Shown here: piece by piece, positions 32,475-41,643 of the stretch
Layout of the letters: each line of letters begins with the position of its first letter
Position numbering within the stretch: the stretch's first letter is position 1
Source: CAWGMT01 sp963823675
Lineage (GTDB): Bacteria > Planctomycetota > Planctomycetia > Isosphaerales > Isosphaeraceae
Reading direction: 5' to 3'
NCBI GenBank assembly: GCA_963823675.1
Contig: CAWGMT010000016.1
Coordinates: forward strand, 310,001-374,000
Length of the DNA stretch: 64,000 bases
Notes under the pieces: model-generated
Seen by the model: only the letters and a program-made list of their open reading frames with translations
The model's database searches: none
What the model was told of the DNA's origin: nothing
Translations under genes and position numbers: made by a program

Positions 32475-32546
32475 AATCGCCGATTGACAGAACGCTCCGG
32501 AAACGTACGCAGTACGTCGCCAGTTCGCTGCTGTCAATCGGCGATT
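32475..32546. repeat. Nested inverted repeat (16-bp arms, inner hairpin)
   Basis: AATCGCCGATTGACAG at 32475-32490 is perfectly complementary to CTGTCAATCGGCGATT at 32531-32546. Inside, ACGTAC (32503-32508) and GTACGT (32512-32517) form a second hairpin with a three-base loop. It lies 37 bases past the stop of the di-haem gene and may be a terminator or a regulatory RNA structure. No U-tract follows and no coding sequence is inside. Confidence 0.6.
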
Positions 32547-32582
32547 ATCGAGACGCGAGCCGCTTCAGATCAAGTCTCGCGA

Positions 32583-33917
32583 TCACCGCGCTAACGCAAC
32601 ATAGCTTCGAGACCGCGGGTCGGCCGCTGGCTTGGCTTCCGCCGGGGCCTTGAGGCTCTTCAAGAATCGAAGGATCGCGGTCTGGTCGGCTGCCGGCAGT
32701 ACTTCGAACGCCCTGGTCACGGTGACCGCATCTCCTTGATGACGGAAGATAGCTCCCTCCAGCGTCGGCGACTTGCCGTCGTGGAAGTAGGGAGCGCTAT
32801 CGGCAACGCCCCAGAGGGGCGGCGTCTTCCATTCATCCGGCAGCGGATGATCGTCCGGCAGCGGGGCTGCCGGGACCTCGCCATAACCGCCGCCCTCCTG
32901 GTTCGTCGGACTGACCCGATGCAGGAGGAAGTCGCTGTAGATGCCCGTCACGCCTCCCAGCTCAGGCGTATGGCAGACCGCGCAGCCGATCTGCTCGAAC
33001 AACGCCTTGCCGCGCCCGATCAGGCCTTGTACTTGGGGATCTGTTGCCCTGACCTCGATGGGTCGCGGCAATGTGTCAACAAACCCCACCAAAGCGGCGA
33101 ATTGCTTCTGGTCCAGGTCGGCGTTGACCTTCGCACACTGACCGTGAGCGAAAGGCCGCGCTTGCTCCATCAGTGGATTGCCCAGTCCGAGCTCGTTCGC
33201 ACAGGCGGAGGCAACAAACTCCTGGAGCGTCGCAAACTGGGCTTTCCAGCCGAACTTGCCGATTCGACCATCAGGCAAAACCCGAGCCCGGCCCGGCTTG
33301 ATGCCCCGCAGATCACCGAGCAACTCCTTGCCGATCGCGCTCAGCGACCGGCCGCGGTGTTGATGGAGAATACTCCGGCTCGAAAGCCGGTCGATCCAGC
33401 CCGCGCCGAACAAGGCCGTCGCGTTGATGGATTCGGTTCGCACCGGGTCGAAGTCCCGGATTTCGACGAAGCAGCTTCCCACGATCTTCAAACCGCCCGG
33501 CACAATGTGAAAGAAGTCGTTGAGCCCCACACGGCTCTCGCTGCAATCTTTCGAGATGGCAAACGCATGAACGATGCCCTCGCAAACCTGCGGCCGGCCG
33601 GGGACCGGGTGAACCTCGAACGCCATCACGTTATGGGAAAGATCTCCGCCACCGCCAACCCCACCCTGGAAATGGCAGGCTACACACGATCTTTCGTTGA
33701 AGACCGGCCCCAGGCCGTCTCCGCCGGCCAGAGGGTCTCCTTGCTTCCATTCGTGCTCGAAGATCGTCAGGCCGGTCTCCTTGACCTGGAGGCTGGCTTG
33801 CGGAGCACGACGGACCGGAATGCCGGGAAAGAGCACCCAAAGCGCCCACGACGCCAAAAGAACCGAAATGCCTAGACCTACCCACCGCCCAATTCGAGCG
33901 AACCCGCTACCGATCAT
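32583..33917 (-). CDS. Di-haem oxidoreductase (DUF1111/DHOR-type)
   Basis: 444 residues from ATG 33917, seven bases after GGAGG. One N-terminal hydrophobic segment (WVGLGISVLLASWALWVLF) is a signal or anchor. Two haem-c sites are present: CVACH in GLGPVFNERSCVACHFQGG and CAVCH in FEQIGCAVCHTPELGG. The C-terminus has the family ending WKTPPLWGVADSAPYFHDG, TLEGAIFRHQG and ILRFLKSLKAP. This matches the di-haem oxidoreductase, putative peroxidase family, which is periplasmic and uses c-type cytochromes; the physiological substrate is not known. Bacterial cytochrome c peroxidases are a related alternative. It is followed by a nested inverted repeat. A longer frame to 34082 lacks a plausible start. 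Confidence 0.88.
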   Translation of the reverse strand: MIGSGFARIGRWVGLGISVLLASWALWVLFPGIPVRRAPQASLQVKETGLTIFEHEWKQGDPLAGGDGLGPVFNERSCVACHFQGGVGGGGDLSHNVMAFEVHPVPGRPQVCEGIVHAFAISKDCSESRVGLNDFFHIVPGGLKIVGSCFVEIRDFDPVRTESINATALFGAGWIDRLSSRSILHQHRGRSLSAIGKELLGDLRGIKPGRARVLPDGRIGKFGWKAQFATLQEFVASACANELGLGNPLMEQARPFAHGQCAKVNADLDQKQFAALVGFVDTLPRPIEVRATDPQVQGLIGRGKALFEQIGCAVCHTPELGGVTGIYSDFLLHRVSPTNQEGGGYGEVPAAPLPDDHPLPDEWKTPPLWGVADSAPYFHDGKSPTLEGAIFRHQGDAVTVTRAFEVLPAADQTAILRFLKSLKAPAEAKPAADPRSRSYVALAR

Positions 33918-34078
33918 GGTCAAGCCTCCCCAAAGAAACGGGGCCATCGCCCATACAGACGACGCGCCGAGATCGGACTCGATAAGATTGGACCTCTGAC
34001 AATTATCCGACATCGGACAATTGTAGAAATAGCGTCCGCGCCTTGCAAGGGGTTTCCGGAAAATCGGTGACTTCCCGG

Positions 34079-35716
34079 TCATTTTGCGGTCTGGGAGGCC
34101 ACTTCGCCCTTGGCGTCGCGCTGTGGCTTGGCGTCCTGGGATCCTGGCTTCTGGTCGCGGGGTTGCTGATATTCGGGGCCGTCAAACAGACCACGCTCGC
34201 GGGGCTTCGGATTGCGGGGCAAGCACTCTGGCAGCATGGCCACGTTGTAGGCCCACGCGGCCAGCACTTTGGCGCCTTGATTGATCTCGTCGGCGTACAC
34301 CTTGTCGAAAGTGTCGCTTTCGGTGTGGTGCGTCTTGCGATACTCTGCCTCGTCCTGAACCACGGCGAAGGCAGGCACGCCGTGGGGCAAGAACGATAAG
34401 TGATCGGTACCGTACATGCTTTTCATGCTCAGCTCGTCGAGGTTCACGGCCTCCTTGAACGGCTCGACCACATTGTCCATCAGCTCGCGCAGATCGTAGC
34501 GGCCTTGAAGCCCGATGCTCTTGACCCGGCCGGTGCCCATGTCGTGGATCAAGACGCCCGAAATCTTGGGCATCTCTTTTTCGTGAGCCTTCACGTAAGC
34601 CCGCGACCCGTGCAGGCCTTCCTCCTCGCCCGAGAACAGCACGAAGCGGATCGTGCGCCTGGGCTTGGCCCCGACCGCTTTGAGTGCCCGGGCCGCCTCG
34701 AGCACCGCCATGATTCCGGTCCCATTGTCGGTGGCCCCCGTACCCAGGTCCCAGCTATCGATGTGGCCGCCGATTATGACCACCTCATCGGCCTTCTCGG
34801 CGCCGGGATACTCGGCCACGGTATTGTAGACCTCGACCGGGGCGGTACTGAACGTGTTTTTCAGATCGACCTCGATCTCGACCGGCCCACGCTTGAGCAA
34901 ACGCCAGATCAGCCCGTAGGATTCGGTCGTCAAGAACGCATCGGGTAGTTCCCCGGCGCTGAAGTTGGCCGTCGCGCCGGTCATGTTGATGAGCCCGTGC
35001 TCCTTGTTCGAGTCGCGCAAGATGCCGGCAGCTCCCTCGGCGACCAGGAACTTGCGGGCTTCGCGGCGAAAATCGCGCTGCTGGGTGTAATCGCGCATCC
35101 GCCGCCTCATCTCGGCCTCGAGGTTGGGTTTTGGCTCTTTGGGCGACGGCTGGACGGAAACCTCGGAGAAGAGAACCCAGGCCCCTTTGAGTTTTCCCTT
35201 GTACGCGTTGAGTTCTTCCTTGGACTGGGCTTTGACGTGGACGACAGGACCGCGCACCGCGCCTTTGGTCGAGGGGCCCCATCCCGCCGACTCGAGAAGA
35301 ATTCGCTGCTCCACCGGTAGAACAACCCGGCCCTGCGCGTCGCCGCGCGTCCAGGCCTTTTCAATCGTCCAGGGCTCGAGATGGGCGTTTGACAGGCCGT
35401 ATTGCTGGAACTTGTCGCGAGTCCAGCGGTTGGCCTGGGCCAGGTTGGGCGAACCGGTCAGCCGCGGTCCGATCATGTCACAGAGATACTCGATATTGGC
35501 CATCAGCTCCGAATGCTTGTCGATCTCCTCGACGATCGCCTGGGTCACGGCCTTGATCTCGCCACTCGATTCGGACGTCTGGGAGGCTGCACCGGCAGAG
35601 GGAGATCCGGGGCGCGCCTGAGGCTTGGCCGCCGCTGGACTTATCGCCTGAGCCAGGACGAGCGAAGAAGGCCAGAGGATCGAAATGACGACGAGTGCGG
35701 CGCGGATATCTCTCAT
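34079..35716 (-). CDS. Secreted M28-family zinc aminopeptidase/carboxypeptidase Q-like
   Basis: 545 residues from ATG 35716. Signal peptide RAALVVISILWPSSLVLAQA. A prodomain-like region (IVEEIDKHSELMANIEYLCD) precedes a PA-type insert and the catalytic domain. The co-catalytic zinc ligands and general base are visible: His and Asp in GGHIDSWDLGTGATDNGTG, the Glu pair in FSGEEEGLHGS, Asp in LIHDMGTG and the terminal His in THHTESDTFDKV. This arrangement is that of M28 peptidases of the carboxypeptidase Q / PGCP group, which release N- or C-terminal residues from peptides. The C-terminal ~60 residues are Pro/Gln/Arg-rich and probably disordered. It likely works in the periplasm on peptides for nutrition. 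Confidence 0.92.
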   Translation of the reverse strand: MRDIRAALVVISILWPSSLVLAQAISPAAAKPQARPGSPSAGAASQTSESSGEIKAVTQAIVEEIDKHSELMANIEYLCDMIGPRLTGSPNLAQANRWTRDKFQQYGLSNAHLEPWTIEKAWTRGDAQGRVVLPVEQRILLESAGWGPSTKGAVRGPVVHVKAQSKEELNAYKGKLKGAWVLFSEVSVQPSPKEPKPNLEAEMRRRMRDYTQQRDFRREARKFLVAEGAAGILRDSNKEHGLINMTGATANFSAGELPDAFLTTESYGLIWRLLKRGPVEIEVDLKNTFSTAPVEVYNTVAEYPGAEKADEVVIIGGHIDSWDLGTGATDNGTGIMAVLEAARALKAVGAKPRRTIRFVLFSGEEEGLHGSRAYVKAHEKEMPKISGVLIHDMGTGRVKSIGLQGRYDLRELMDNVVEPFKEAVNLDELSMKSMYGTDHLSFLPHGVPAFAVVQDEAEYRKTHHTESDTFDKVYADEINQGAKVLAAWAYNVAMLPECLPRNPKPRERGLFDGPEYQQPRDQKPGSQDAKPQRDAKGEVASQTAK

Positions 35717-36021
35717 GATCGCGGTAATCTCCCCTGTTGCTTGAACCGGTGCGACTCGAGCCGCCGCCAGCCGCGGAAATCAAAGGGTGCGGATGGAGAT
35801 CGATGCTCTGTAACGAGTATGACTGGCGCGCGAAGGCTCGTCCACGATCAATGACACTTTTTGTCGGCATTGGCGGGCAGCTTTCGGGAGGCATTGAGGA
35901 GCAGCTCGCCATGCTCAGAGGCCATACCCTACGGTCGCTCGGCCCGTCTCGCGATAACAAGAACGAACATTGGCTGTTATTTTATGCTGGGGTATAGGGG
36001 AACCAAGAGGAGGGTTCGAGC

Positions 36022-36306
36022 ATGAATATATCGCTGACCAAAGAGTTTGAAAGCTACGTCAGCCAGAAGGTCGAGAGCGGCTTATACCAGTCGGCCAGCG
36101 AGGTCATCCGCGACGGGCTTCGGCTGATGAAGGAACGCGACGATCGTCATCAAACCAAGCTCGCCGAGCTTCGCGAGGCAATCGCCATCGGCCTTGACCA
36201 GGCCGAACGTGGCCAAGTGCAGCCTTTCAACGAGGAAGCTGCCACCCGCGCTAAAACACGAGGCCGGAAGCGCCTGGCCACACCAGGGGAAACCGAACCC
36301 GCATGA
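36022..36306 (+). CDS. ParD-like ribbon-helix-helix antitoxin without a toxin partner
   Basis: 94 residues from ATG 36022, eight bases after AAGAGGAGG. It begins MNISLTKEFESYVSQKVESG, then YQSASEVIRDGLRLMKERD: the first strand and the two helices of a ParD/CopG-type DNA-binding domain, followed by an acidic then basic tail that normally wraps a ParE/RelE toxin. In parDE operons the toxin start overlaps the antitoxin stop. Here an ATG does overlap the TGA (36303-36306), but its frame closes after five codons (MTERG). The next gene is on the other strand, so no toxin exists. It may still act as a repressor or guard against another ParE. Confidence 0.85.
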   Translation: MNISLTKEFESYVSQKVESGLYQSASEVIRDGLRLMKERDDRHQTKLAELREAIAIGLDQAERGQVQPFNEEAATRAKTRGRKRLATPGETEPA

Positions 36307-36349
36307 CCGAACGAGGTTGAGTTCCACGGGGATATCGGCAACGTGCCGC

Positions 36350-37804
36350 TCACGACGCGATGCCGAGTACTTCGGGCCGCCCCACCACGAACGGTTGAAT
36401 TTTCCAGTAGGTCAACGACCGCCAGAGCCACTCGGCCGGACCGAAGCGGAAGTGTTTGAGCCAGATCGGACTGACGACGAGCTGGAAGAACCAGATGAAG
36501 AGGACGATGCCCGCCAGTCCCGTGCGGTTGATGTGGCCAAAAAGCCCGAAACCGTAGCCGTAGAAGAGCGTCGTGCAAACCAGGGAATGCGTCAGGTAGT
36601 TACTCAAGGCCATCCGGCCCACGGCAGCCAGCCGCGTGGTCAGCCAGCCGATCGCCCCGCTTTGCACCACCAGCATGAGCATTCCCACATGACCCAGGGC
36701 CACGACCAGACTGCCGAACGCGTTATAGAAGATTCCACCATGCATGATCAGATAATCGAACGAGAACTCGTTTTGAATGAGCTTGATCGCGTCGTAAACC
36801 ATGAGGGGAAGGCCGATTCCGTAGCCCAGGGCGACCAACCAAAAGTAGAAGCGCCGCGACCGTTGTGCTGAGAAAACGCCCAGCTTCATCAGTCCCATTC
36901 CCACCAGCATCCGGCTCGCCGCAAACAGTCCGCCGCCGAGCAGAAAGCCGATCGTGTGAGCCATCAGAAGACGCGGCGCTCGATTCTTGACGATTCCGAA
37001 GTAACCGCCGCGGTGGATCGCCAGGTCCTCGGCCCACTTCTTGGCCAGAGTTTCCGGATCGTGCTTGAGCTCTTTCTCAAGATTCCTAGTCCAGAAGTCG
37101 CGAGCCTTCTGATCAAGCCACGTGGGTTTCTGATTCGCCTTGATCTGGGCTTCCACCCGCACGGTCGCGGCCTTCATGAAGTTGACGGCAGCACCGACGC
37201 CCAAAATGATCGGCACGAGAATCATGAGCGCCGAGATTCCCAGAATGATCAGCGTTCTGGGCGTTAGCCTGCGAAATAGGTAGAGAAACAGGCCGGTTTC
37301 GGCGTAAGCCACCAGGATGTCGCCATCCCAGATCAAGTAAGCGTGGACCAGACCGATCACGAGCAGCCAGAGGACCCGGCGATAGTAAACACCGCGTATC
37401 GAGCCGCCGCGCGCACTGGCCCGGTGGTCCATCAGCACGAATCCCGCACCGAAGAGCATGGAGAAGATGGTCATCATCTTCATTTCAAAGACCAGGTGAT
37501 TGAAGAACCAGATGGCGCGATCGGTACCCTCGAATCCGCCTCCCCGCGTCGGGTTGCTGTACGCCGCCCCGGGCCACCCAAAGTCGACGATATTCATCGC
37601 CAAGATGCCCAGGAGCGCGCAGCCGCGGAGCACATCGACGGCAAAGTATCGCTCGGTGGCAGTCACTGGCCCGACGCAAGGTTTTGCGGCAACTTCACCC
37701 TCGCTGAGCATCGCGCCTGGAGCCAGCGGCAGCGAAACGTCCGGCTCGGTGTCCAGAGGGGTCGGCTCCAGGGCCGGCCGATCGGATCGAAGGTCGAGAG
37801 ACAT
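36350..37804 (-). CDS. DUF418-family multi-spanning membrane protein
   Basis: 484 residues from ATG 37804, six bases after GAGGA; the frame continues upstream to 37852 without a matching ribosome-binding site. After a ~50-residue N-terminal tail come about ten transmembrane helices. Family landmarks: FAVDVLRGCALLGILAMNIV, MFGAGF in TIFSMLFGAGFVLMDHR, VYYRRVLWLLVIGLVHAYLI, and C-terminal ALSNYLTHSLVCTTLFYGYG and PIWLKHFRFGPAEWLWRSLT. DUF418 proteins relate to the YeiB/acyltransferase-3-like membrane families. Their function is unsettled, with proposed links to export or modification of surface molecules. It stands between the orphan antitoxin and rpe, and no operon partner is obvious. Confidence 0.88.
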   Translation of the reverse strand: MSLDLRSDRPALEPTPLDTEPDVSLPLAPGAMLSEGEVAAKPCVGPVTATERYFAVDVLRGCALLGILAMNIVDFGWPGAAYSNPTRGGGFEGTDRAIWFFNHLVFEMKMMTIFSMLFGAGFVLMDHRASARGGSIRGVYYRRVLWLLVIGLVHAYLIWDGDILVAYAETGLFLYLFRRLTPRTLIILGISALMILVPIILGVGAAVNFMKAATVRVEAQIKANQKPTWLDQKARDFWTRNLEKELKHDPETLAKKWAEDLAIHRGGYFGIVKNRAPRLLMAHTIGFLLGGGLFAASRMLVGMGLMKLGVFSAQRSRRFYFWLVALGYGIGLPLMVYDAIKLIQNEFSFDYLIMHGGIFYNAFGSLVVALGHVGMLMLVVQSGAIGWLTTRLAAVGRMALSNYLTHSLVCTTLFYGYGFGLFGHINRTGLAGIVLFIWFFQLVVSPIWLKHFRFGPAEWLWRSLTYWKIQPFVVGRPEVLGIAS

Positions 37805-37929
37805 CGCGCATCCTCGAGTGATTTCGGGGAAACGGATCGACCTCTCGTCCACCGGCGGAAGAGCGATCGAGTCGGAGGGACGAGTTTACCAAGTCTTTCG
37901 GTGGGAGGAAGGGATTATTGACGACCCGG

Positions 37930-38625
37930 TCAGACGATCGCTCCTGTTCGTCCGGCCAGCTCTGCCTTGAGACGCCCGATCCCAGCGGACGGGCCTCCCG
38001 GCGCGGTAAAAACGGCTGAGCCGGCCACCAGCACCCGCGCTCCCGCGTCAACCACCACCGATACGTTGTGCGGCTCGACCCCGCCATCAACCTCCAGCTC
38101 GCACTCGGGGCGACACTGGTTGATCATGCTTCGAACGCGTCGGATCTTGGGCACGGTGCCAGTCAGAAACTCCTGCCCGCCGAAGCCGGGGTTGACCGTC
38201 ATCACCAGCACCAGGTCCAGATCCGGCAGGATCTCCTCGAGTACCGAGGCCGGCGTGGCCGGGTTGATGGCCACTCCGGCGCGCTTGCCAAGCGCATGAA
38301 TCGCCTGCACGGTCCGGTTCAAATGAATTGACCCCTCCTGATGCACGATCAAGGTATCCGCACCGGCTTCGGCAAAGGCATCGAGGTAGCGATCCGGCTC
38401 GGCGATCATCAGGTGAACCTCGAGCGGAACCGAAGTCACCGGCCGCAACCAGCGAACCACCACTGGCCCAAACGTGATATTCGGCACGAAGTGGCCGTCC
38501 ATCACGTCGATGTGAATCCGATCAGCGCCAGCGGAGACAGCCGCATTAACCTGGTCAGCGAGATGGGCCACGTCGGCCGCGAGGATCGAGGGGGCAAGCT
38601 TGATCTCGTCGCGAGGTAAACTCAT
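37930..38625 (-). CDS. rpe: Ribulose-phosphate 3-epimerase
   Basis: 231 residues, close to the family norm of ~220, from ATG 38625. It interconverts D-ribulose 5-phosphate and D-xylulose 5-phosphate in the pentose phosphate and carbon-fixation pathways. Motifs of the TIM-barrel epimerase are complete: LAPSILAADVAHL, RIHIDVMDGHFVPNITFGP with the catalytic Asp and metal His, VPLEVHLMI, VNPGFGGQEF, ELEVDGGVEPHN with the second catalytic Asp, and the phosphate-binding VAGSAVFTA. The gene begins 24 bases after the PP2C phosphatase stop on the same strand, so the two are probably co-transcribed, an unusual pairing whose meaning is unclear. Confidence 0.95.
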   Translation of the reverse strand: MSLPRDEIKLAPSILAADVAHLADQVNAAVSAGADRIHIDVMDGHFVPNITFGPVVVRWLRPVTSVPLEVHLMIAEPDRYLDAFAEAGADTLIVHQEGSIHLNRTVQAIHALGKRAGVAINPATPASVLEEILPDLDLVLVMTVNPGFGGQEFLTGTVPKIRRVRSMINQCRPECELEVDGGVEPHNVSVVVDAGARVLVAGSAVFTAPGGPSAGIGRLKAELAGRTGAIV

Positions 38626-38649
38626 GGAAGTCGAGACTCCTTATCAGCA

Positions 38650-39978
38650 TCAGGAAACCCTGGCCACCAGCAACGTCCGGTCATCCTCCGGAGGTTGGCC
38701 GCCCGTGAAGTCGTCGACCGACTTGATGACCGCGCCGGCGATTTCGGCCGGATCGAGGCCGCAGCGACTCAGTTCGAGATCCAGCCGGCCCACGCCGAAT
38801 TGAGCGTTCTTGGCATTCATTGCTTCCGTGATGCCGTCGGTGTAGAACGCCAGGATATCGCCGGGCAACAGAGTGAGCGTGGTTTGCTCGTATTCGAGGT
38901 CCTCCAACAAACCAAGCGGCGGACCGCCTACCTCTTCGAATGAATGAACCGTCCGATCGCCGCAACGCTTGAACCGGGGTGGATTGTGGCCGGCCGACGA
39001 GTAGGTGAGCGTGCGTCGCGCGGGATCGAAGACACCGTAAAACGCGGTTACAAAGACCTCATTGCTGGCCGTGTAGTGGTCGGACAACTTGCGATTCACG
39101 TAACCGAGAAGATCGGCGGGCGGGTCAGCCGGGCCGGGCAGACTGTGCGCCAGGCTGTGGGTGATCGCCATCATGACCGCCGCAGGGGTTCCATGGCCGC
39201 TGACATCGGCGATCAGGATTCCCCATCTCCCATCCGGTAAAGGAAAGAAGTCGTAATAATCGCCGCCAGCCCACCGCGACGTCCGGTAATAGGCCGCCAG
39301 CTCCAGGTTAGGAATCCGGGGCAAGACTTGAGGCAAGAGCGACCGCTGGATGTCGGCAACCACCTTGAGCTCGCGCTCGACGATCTCGTAGGCCTCTTTC
39401 ACTTCATTCCGTAACACCAGGTTATGGGTCGCCCGCCCGAACAATGTGCTGACCCATACCCACTCAGGGAATTTCTCAGGGTCGAAGGCCGCCGGCTCGC
39501 GTCGCAACGAGATGACCATGTTGAGCGCCAGGCCCCGGTCAAAGTGCGGGACCGCTATCAACGAGTGAAAACCATCCAGGTAGTCGAAGGCCGGGTCGTC
39601 GCTGGCCAGGAGCGAAGCGACATCGTCGATCAGCCGGGCTTGATTGCCGTAGATCAATTCGGCGAGCAGTCCTCCACTCAAGAGCGGCAAGCGATCCCTC
39701 TCCTTCCAGGGATCGATCTCGTCGGTCCAGGTGCTCGAGCGGCTGATGCGATACGACGGAGCTTCGAGACCCCGCCGGCTGATCGAAAGCCAGCGGTCAA
39801 CCGGTAACAACTGGCGCATCCGGGCTCCGTAAGTCCGGACAACTGCCTGCGGATCGTCCTGCTGGCTCATTTCGTGCATGGTCGCGACGACGGTCGCCAA
39901 CCGTTCTTCCCAGTTGCCTTCCAGTAAACCAGCGCCTTGTTGGTCCAGCTTCAAAGTCTTTGTGGCAATCGAATTCAT
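38650..39978 (-). CDS. PP2C/SpoIIE-type serine phosphatase with N-terminal GAF-like sensor
   Basis: 442 residues from ATG 39978. Residues ~15-190 resemble a GAF-type sensory domain (DRWLSISRRGLEAPSYRISR; FHSLIAVPHFDRGLALNMVI). A helical linker (YEIVERELKVVADIQRSLLP) leads to the RsbU/SpoIIE phosphatase fold. Its metal-binding Asp residues are in AGGDYYDFFPL, ILIADVSGHGTPAAVMM, LAFYTDGITEAMN and the C-terminal EDDRTLLVARV. SAGHNPP is also present. Such enzymes dephosphorylate anti-sigma-factor antagonists (RsbV/SpoIIAA) in partner-switching control of sigma factors, or response-type targets. No STAS or anti-sigma gene is next to it. It precedes rpe by 24 bases. Confidence 0.9.
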   Translation of the reverse strand: MNSIATKTLKLDQQGAGLLEGNWEERLATVVATMHEMSQQDDPQAVVRTYGARMRQLLPVDRWLSISRRGLEAPSYRISRSSTWTDEIDPWKERDRLPLLSGGLLAELIYGNQARLIDDVASLLASDDPAFDYLDGFHSLIAVPHFDRGLALNMVISLRREPAAFDPEKFPEWVWVSTLFGRATHNLVLRNEVKEAYEIVERELKVVADIQRSLLPQVLPRIPNLELAAYYRTSRWAGGDYYDFFPLPDGRWGILIADVSGHGTPAAVMMAITHSLAHSLPGPADPPADLLGYVNRKLSDHYTASNEVFVTAFYGVFDPARRTLTYSSAGHNPPRFKRCGDRTVHSFEEVGGPPLGLLEDLEYEQTTLTLLPGDILAFYTDGITEAMNAKNAQFGVGRLDLELSRCGLDPAEIAGAVIKSVDDFTGGQPPEDDRTLLVARVS

Positions 39979-40131
39979 GATGGCAATCAGCCTCAATCTG
40001 TTGGAAATCCCAATCCGCGCTTTATTGTATGAGGGCTGTCGAGTGCCAATACCAAGGCTGCCTGCAAGCAAACGTGCGACGGCTGCTTGCGATTGACGAC
40101 GTCCCGCTCCGGGTCAGCACAGATCGGACAA

Positions 40132-41457
40132 CTAGAGCCCTTCGACCTCCCATCCCTTGCGATAGTGGCGGCGGACGAAGGCATTGGCCTCGCGCACGTT
40201 GGTAAACCTCAGTTTGGCAGCGTCCCATGCGAGCGTCATCGCAGGGAATCGCGTCGCAAGACAGCCGAGCAGGACCGATTCGGTCAAAGGGCCCGAGTAC
40301 TCAAACGGCGCCGACGTCTTGCCATTGCCCCGACATGCCTCGACGAATTGAAGATAATGATCCTGCCCTCCCGGACTTGGCAGCTTGGCGTCCTTGAATT
40401 TCTCGACGGGCAGCAGGACGGGGGTTTCGATGTAGGGCGCGTAGAGCACACCCTGCGTGCCGATGTAGATCGACCCCTGATCGGTCAGAGAACGTTTGGC
40501 GAGCAGCTTGACCACGCTTGCCGGCGGCCGGCGATTGCCGTCGTACCAGTACAAAGTCAACGTCTCGGCCGTGTGCCTCGTGCCCGGAAAGACATAGCAA
40601 ACCTGTGAATCAAGGCCCCAGTTGTCACCGCCTGGATTCCCTCCGTCGGACCGGATCGACCGGGGACTGGTCAAGGCCAGCGATGTGAAAACCGGGTCGA
40701 GAATGTGACAGCCCATATCGCCGAACGTACCGGTACCGAAATCGAGCCGTCTGCGCCAATTCCCGGGGTGGTAGTAATGGGACAGGTAGCTCCGCTCGGA
40801 GGCCACGCCAAGCCAGAGGTTCCAGGCAAGGTCCTTGGGCACAGGGTCCTTGCGGTTCGGCCGGGGTGTCCTGTCGCCCCAGTGCTTGCCGCTCCAGCTA
40901 TGAACTTCCTTGATCTTGCCGATCATACCTGCCTGGATCGTGGCGACGATGGTCCGGTGAACCTCGTGGGAATGGATCTGGATGCCCATCTGGGTGACCA
41001 CTCGCTTGTCGCGGGCCATCTCAGTCAGTCGCCGGGCCTCATCGATGGTCTGAGTCAGCGGCTTCTGGGTATAGACGCAGAGCCCCTGCTGCATCGCCCG
41101 CATCGTGATCGGGGCGTGCATGTGGTCGGGGGTCGAAACATTGGCGGAATTCAGGTGCTTTTCCTGGTCCAGGAGCACCCGCCAGTCTTGATAGACCTTG
41201 ACCTTGGGAAATCGCTGCTTGATGCGGGCCAGGTTTCGCGCGTTAACATCGGCTACGGCGACGAGCTTGACATACGGACTGGCCGTGAGCGAGCCGATAT
41301 CGGCGCCCGCCATTCCCGAAGCTCCGAAGCTGGCATGGTGGAGGGTCTCGCTCGGCGCGGCGGCGTGGGCCTTCATCACAAACGGGAAGGCGATGCCGCA
41401 CCCGATAATCTGTTTGATCGCCGTGCGGCGAGTTTCAATTGCGCTGGTCGTGGTCAT
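40132..41457 (-). CDS. Tat-exported Gfo/Idh/MocA-family oxidoreductase
   Basis: 441 residues from ATG 41457, about seven bases after GAGGAA. The N-terminus has a twin-arginine signal (ETRRTAIKQIIGCGIAFPFV). The Rossmann domain carries GASGMAGADIG and VAVADVNARN, less canonical than GxGxxG, then ANVSTPDHMHAPITM and the family signature YTQKPLTQTIDEARRL, with the catalytic Lys in QKPL. The C-terminal domain includes LGVASERSYLSHYYHPGNWR, DFGTGTFGDMGCHILDP with a metal/substrate His, and MTLAWDAAKLRFTN. Planctomycetes and Bacteroidetes export many of these enzymes; several oxidise or reduce sugars, including 3-keto-glycoside pathways. Divergent with the DUF1080 gene across ~186 bases, which supports a shared sugar pathway. 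Confidence 0.9.
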   Translation of the reverse strand: MTTTSAIETRRTAIKQIIGCGIAFPFVMKAHAAAPSETLHHASFGASGMAGADIGSLTASPYVKLVAVADVNARNLARIKQRFPKVKVYQDWRVLLDQEKHLNSANVSTPDHMHAPITMRAMQQGLCVYTQKPLTQTIDEARRLTEMARDKRVVTQMGIQIHSHEVHRTIVATIQAGMIGKIKEVHSWSGKHWGDRTPRPNRKDPVPKDLAWNLWLGVASERSYLSHYYHPGNWRRRLDFGTGTFGDMGCHILDPVFTSLALTSPRSIRSDGGNPGGDNWGLDSQVCYVFPGTRHTAETLTLYWYDGNRRPPASVVKLLAKRSLTDQGSIYIGTQGVLYAPYIETPVLLPVEKFKDAKLPSPGGQDHYLQFVEACRGNGKTSAPFEYSGPLTESVLLGCLATRFPAMTLAWDAAKLRFTNVREANAFVRRHYRKGWEVEGL

Positions 41458-41643
41458 CCGGAAGTTCCTCAGGCGCCGCTCGAGCCAATGCACTCGATTG
41501 TTGTTTATAACGCATCCGGCGTTCTCAACCCAGGGTGTTGATCCGCGTGCTGGGTCCGATGATGATGAGGGTGAATGAAGGGGCAGTCCATCGCCGTTTT
41601 GAGGTTCGGCCCGTTTGCGACCCGAGCCAGAGGAGATGTTAGC

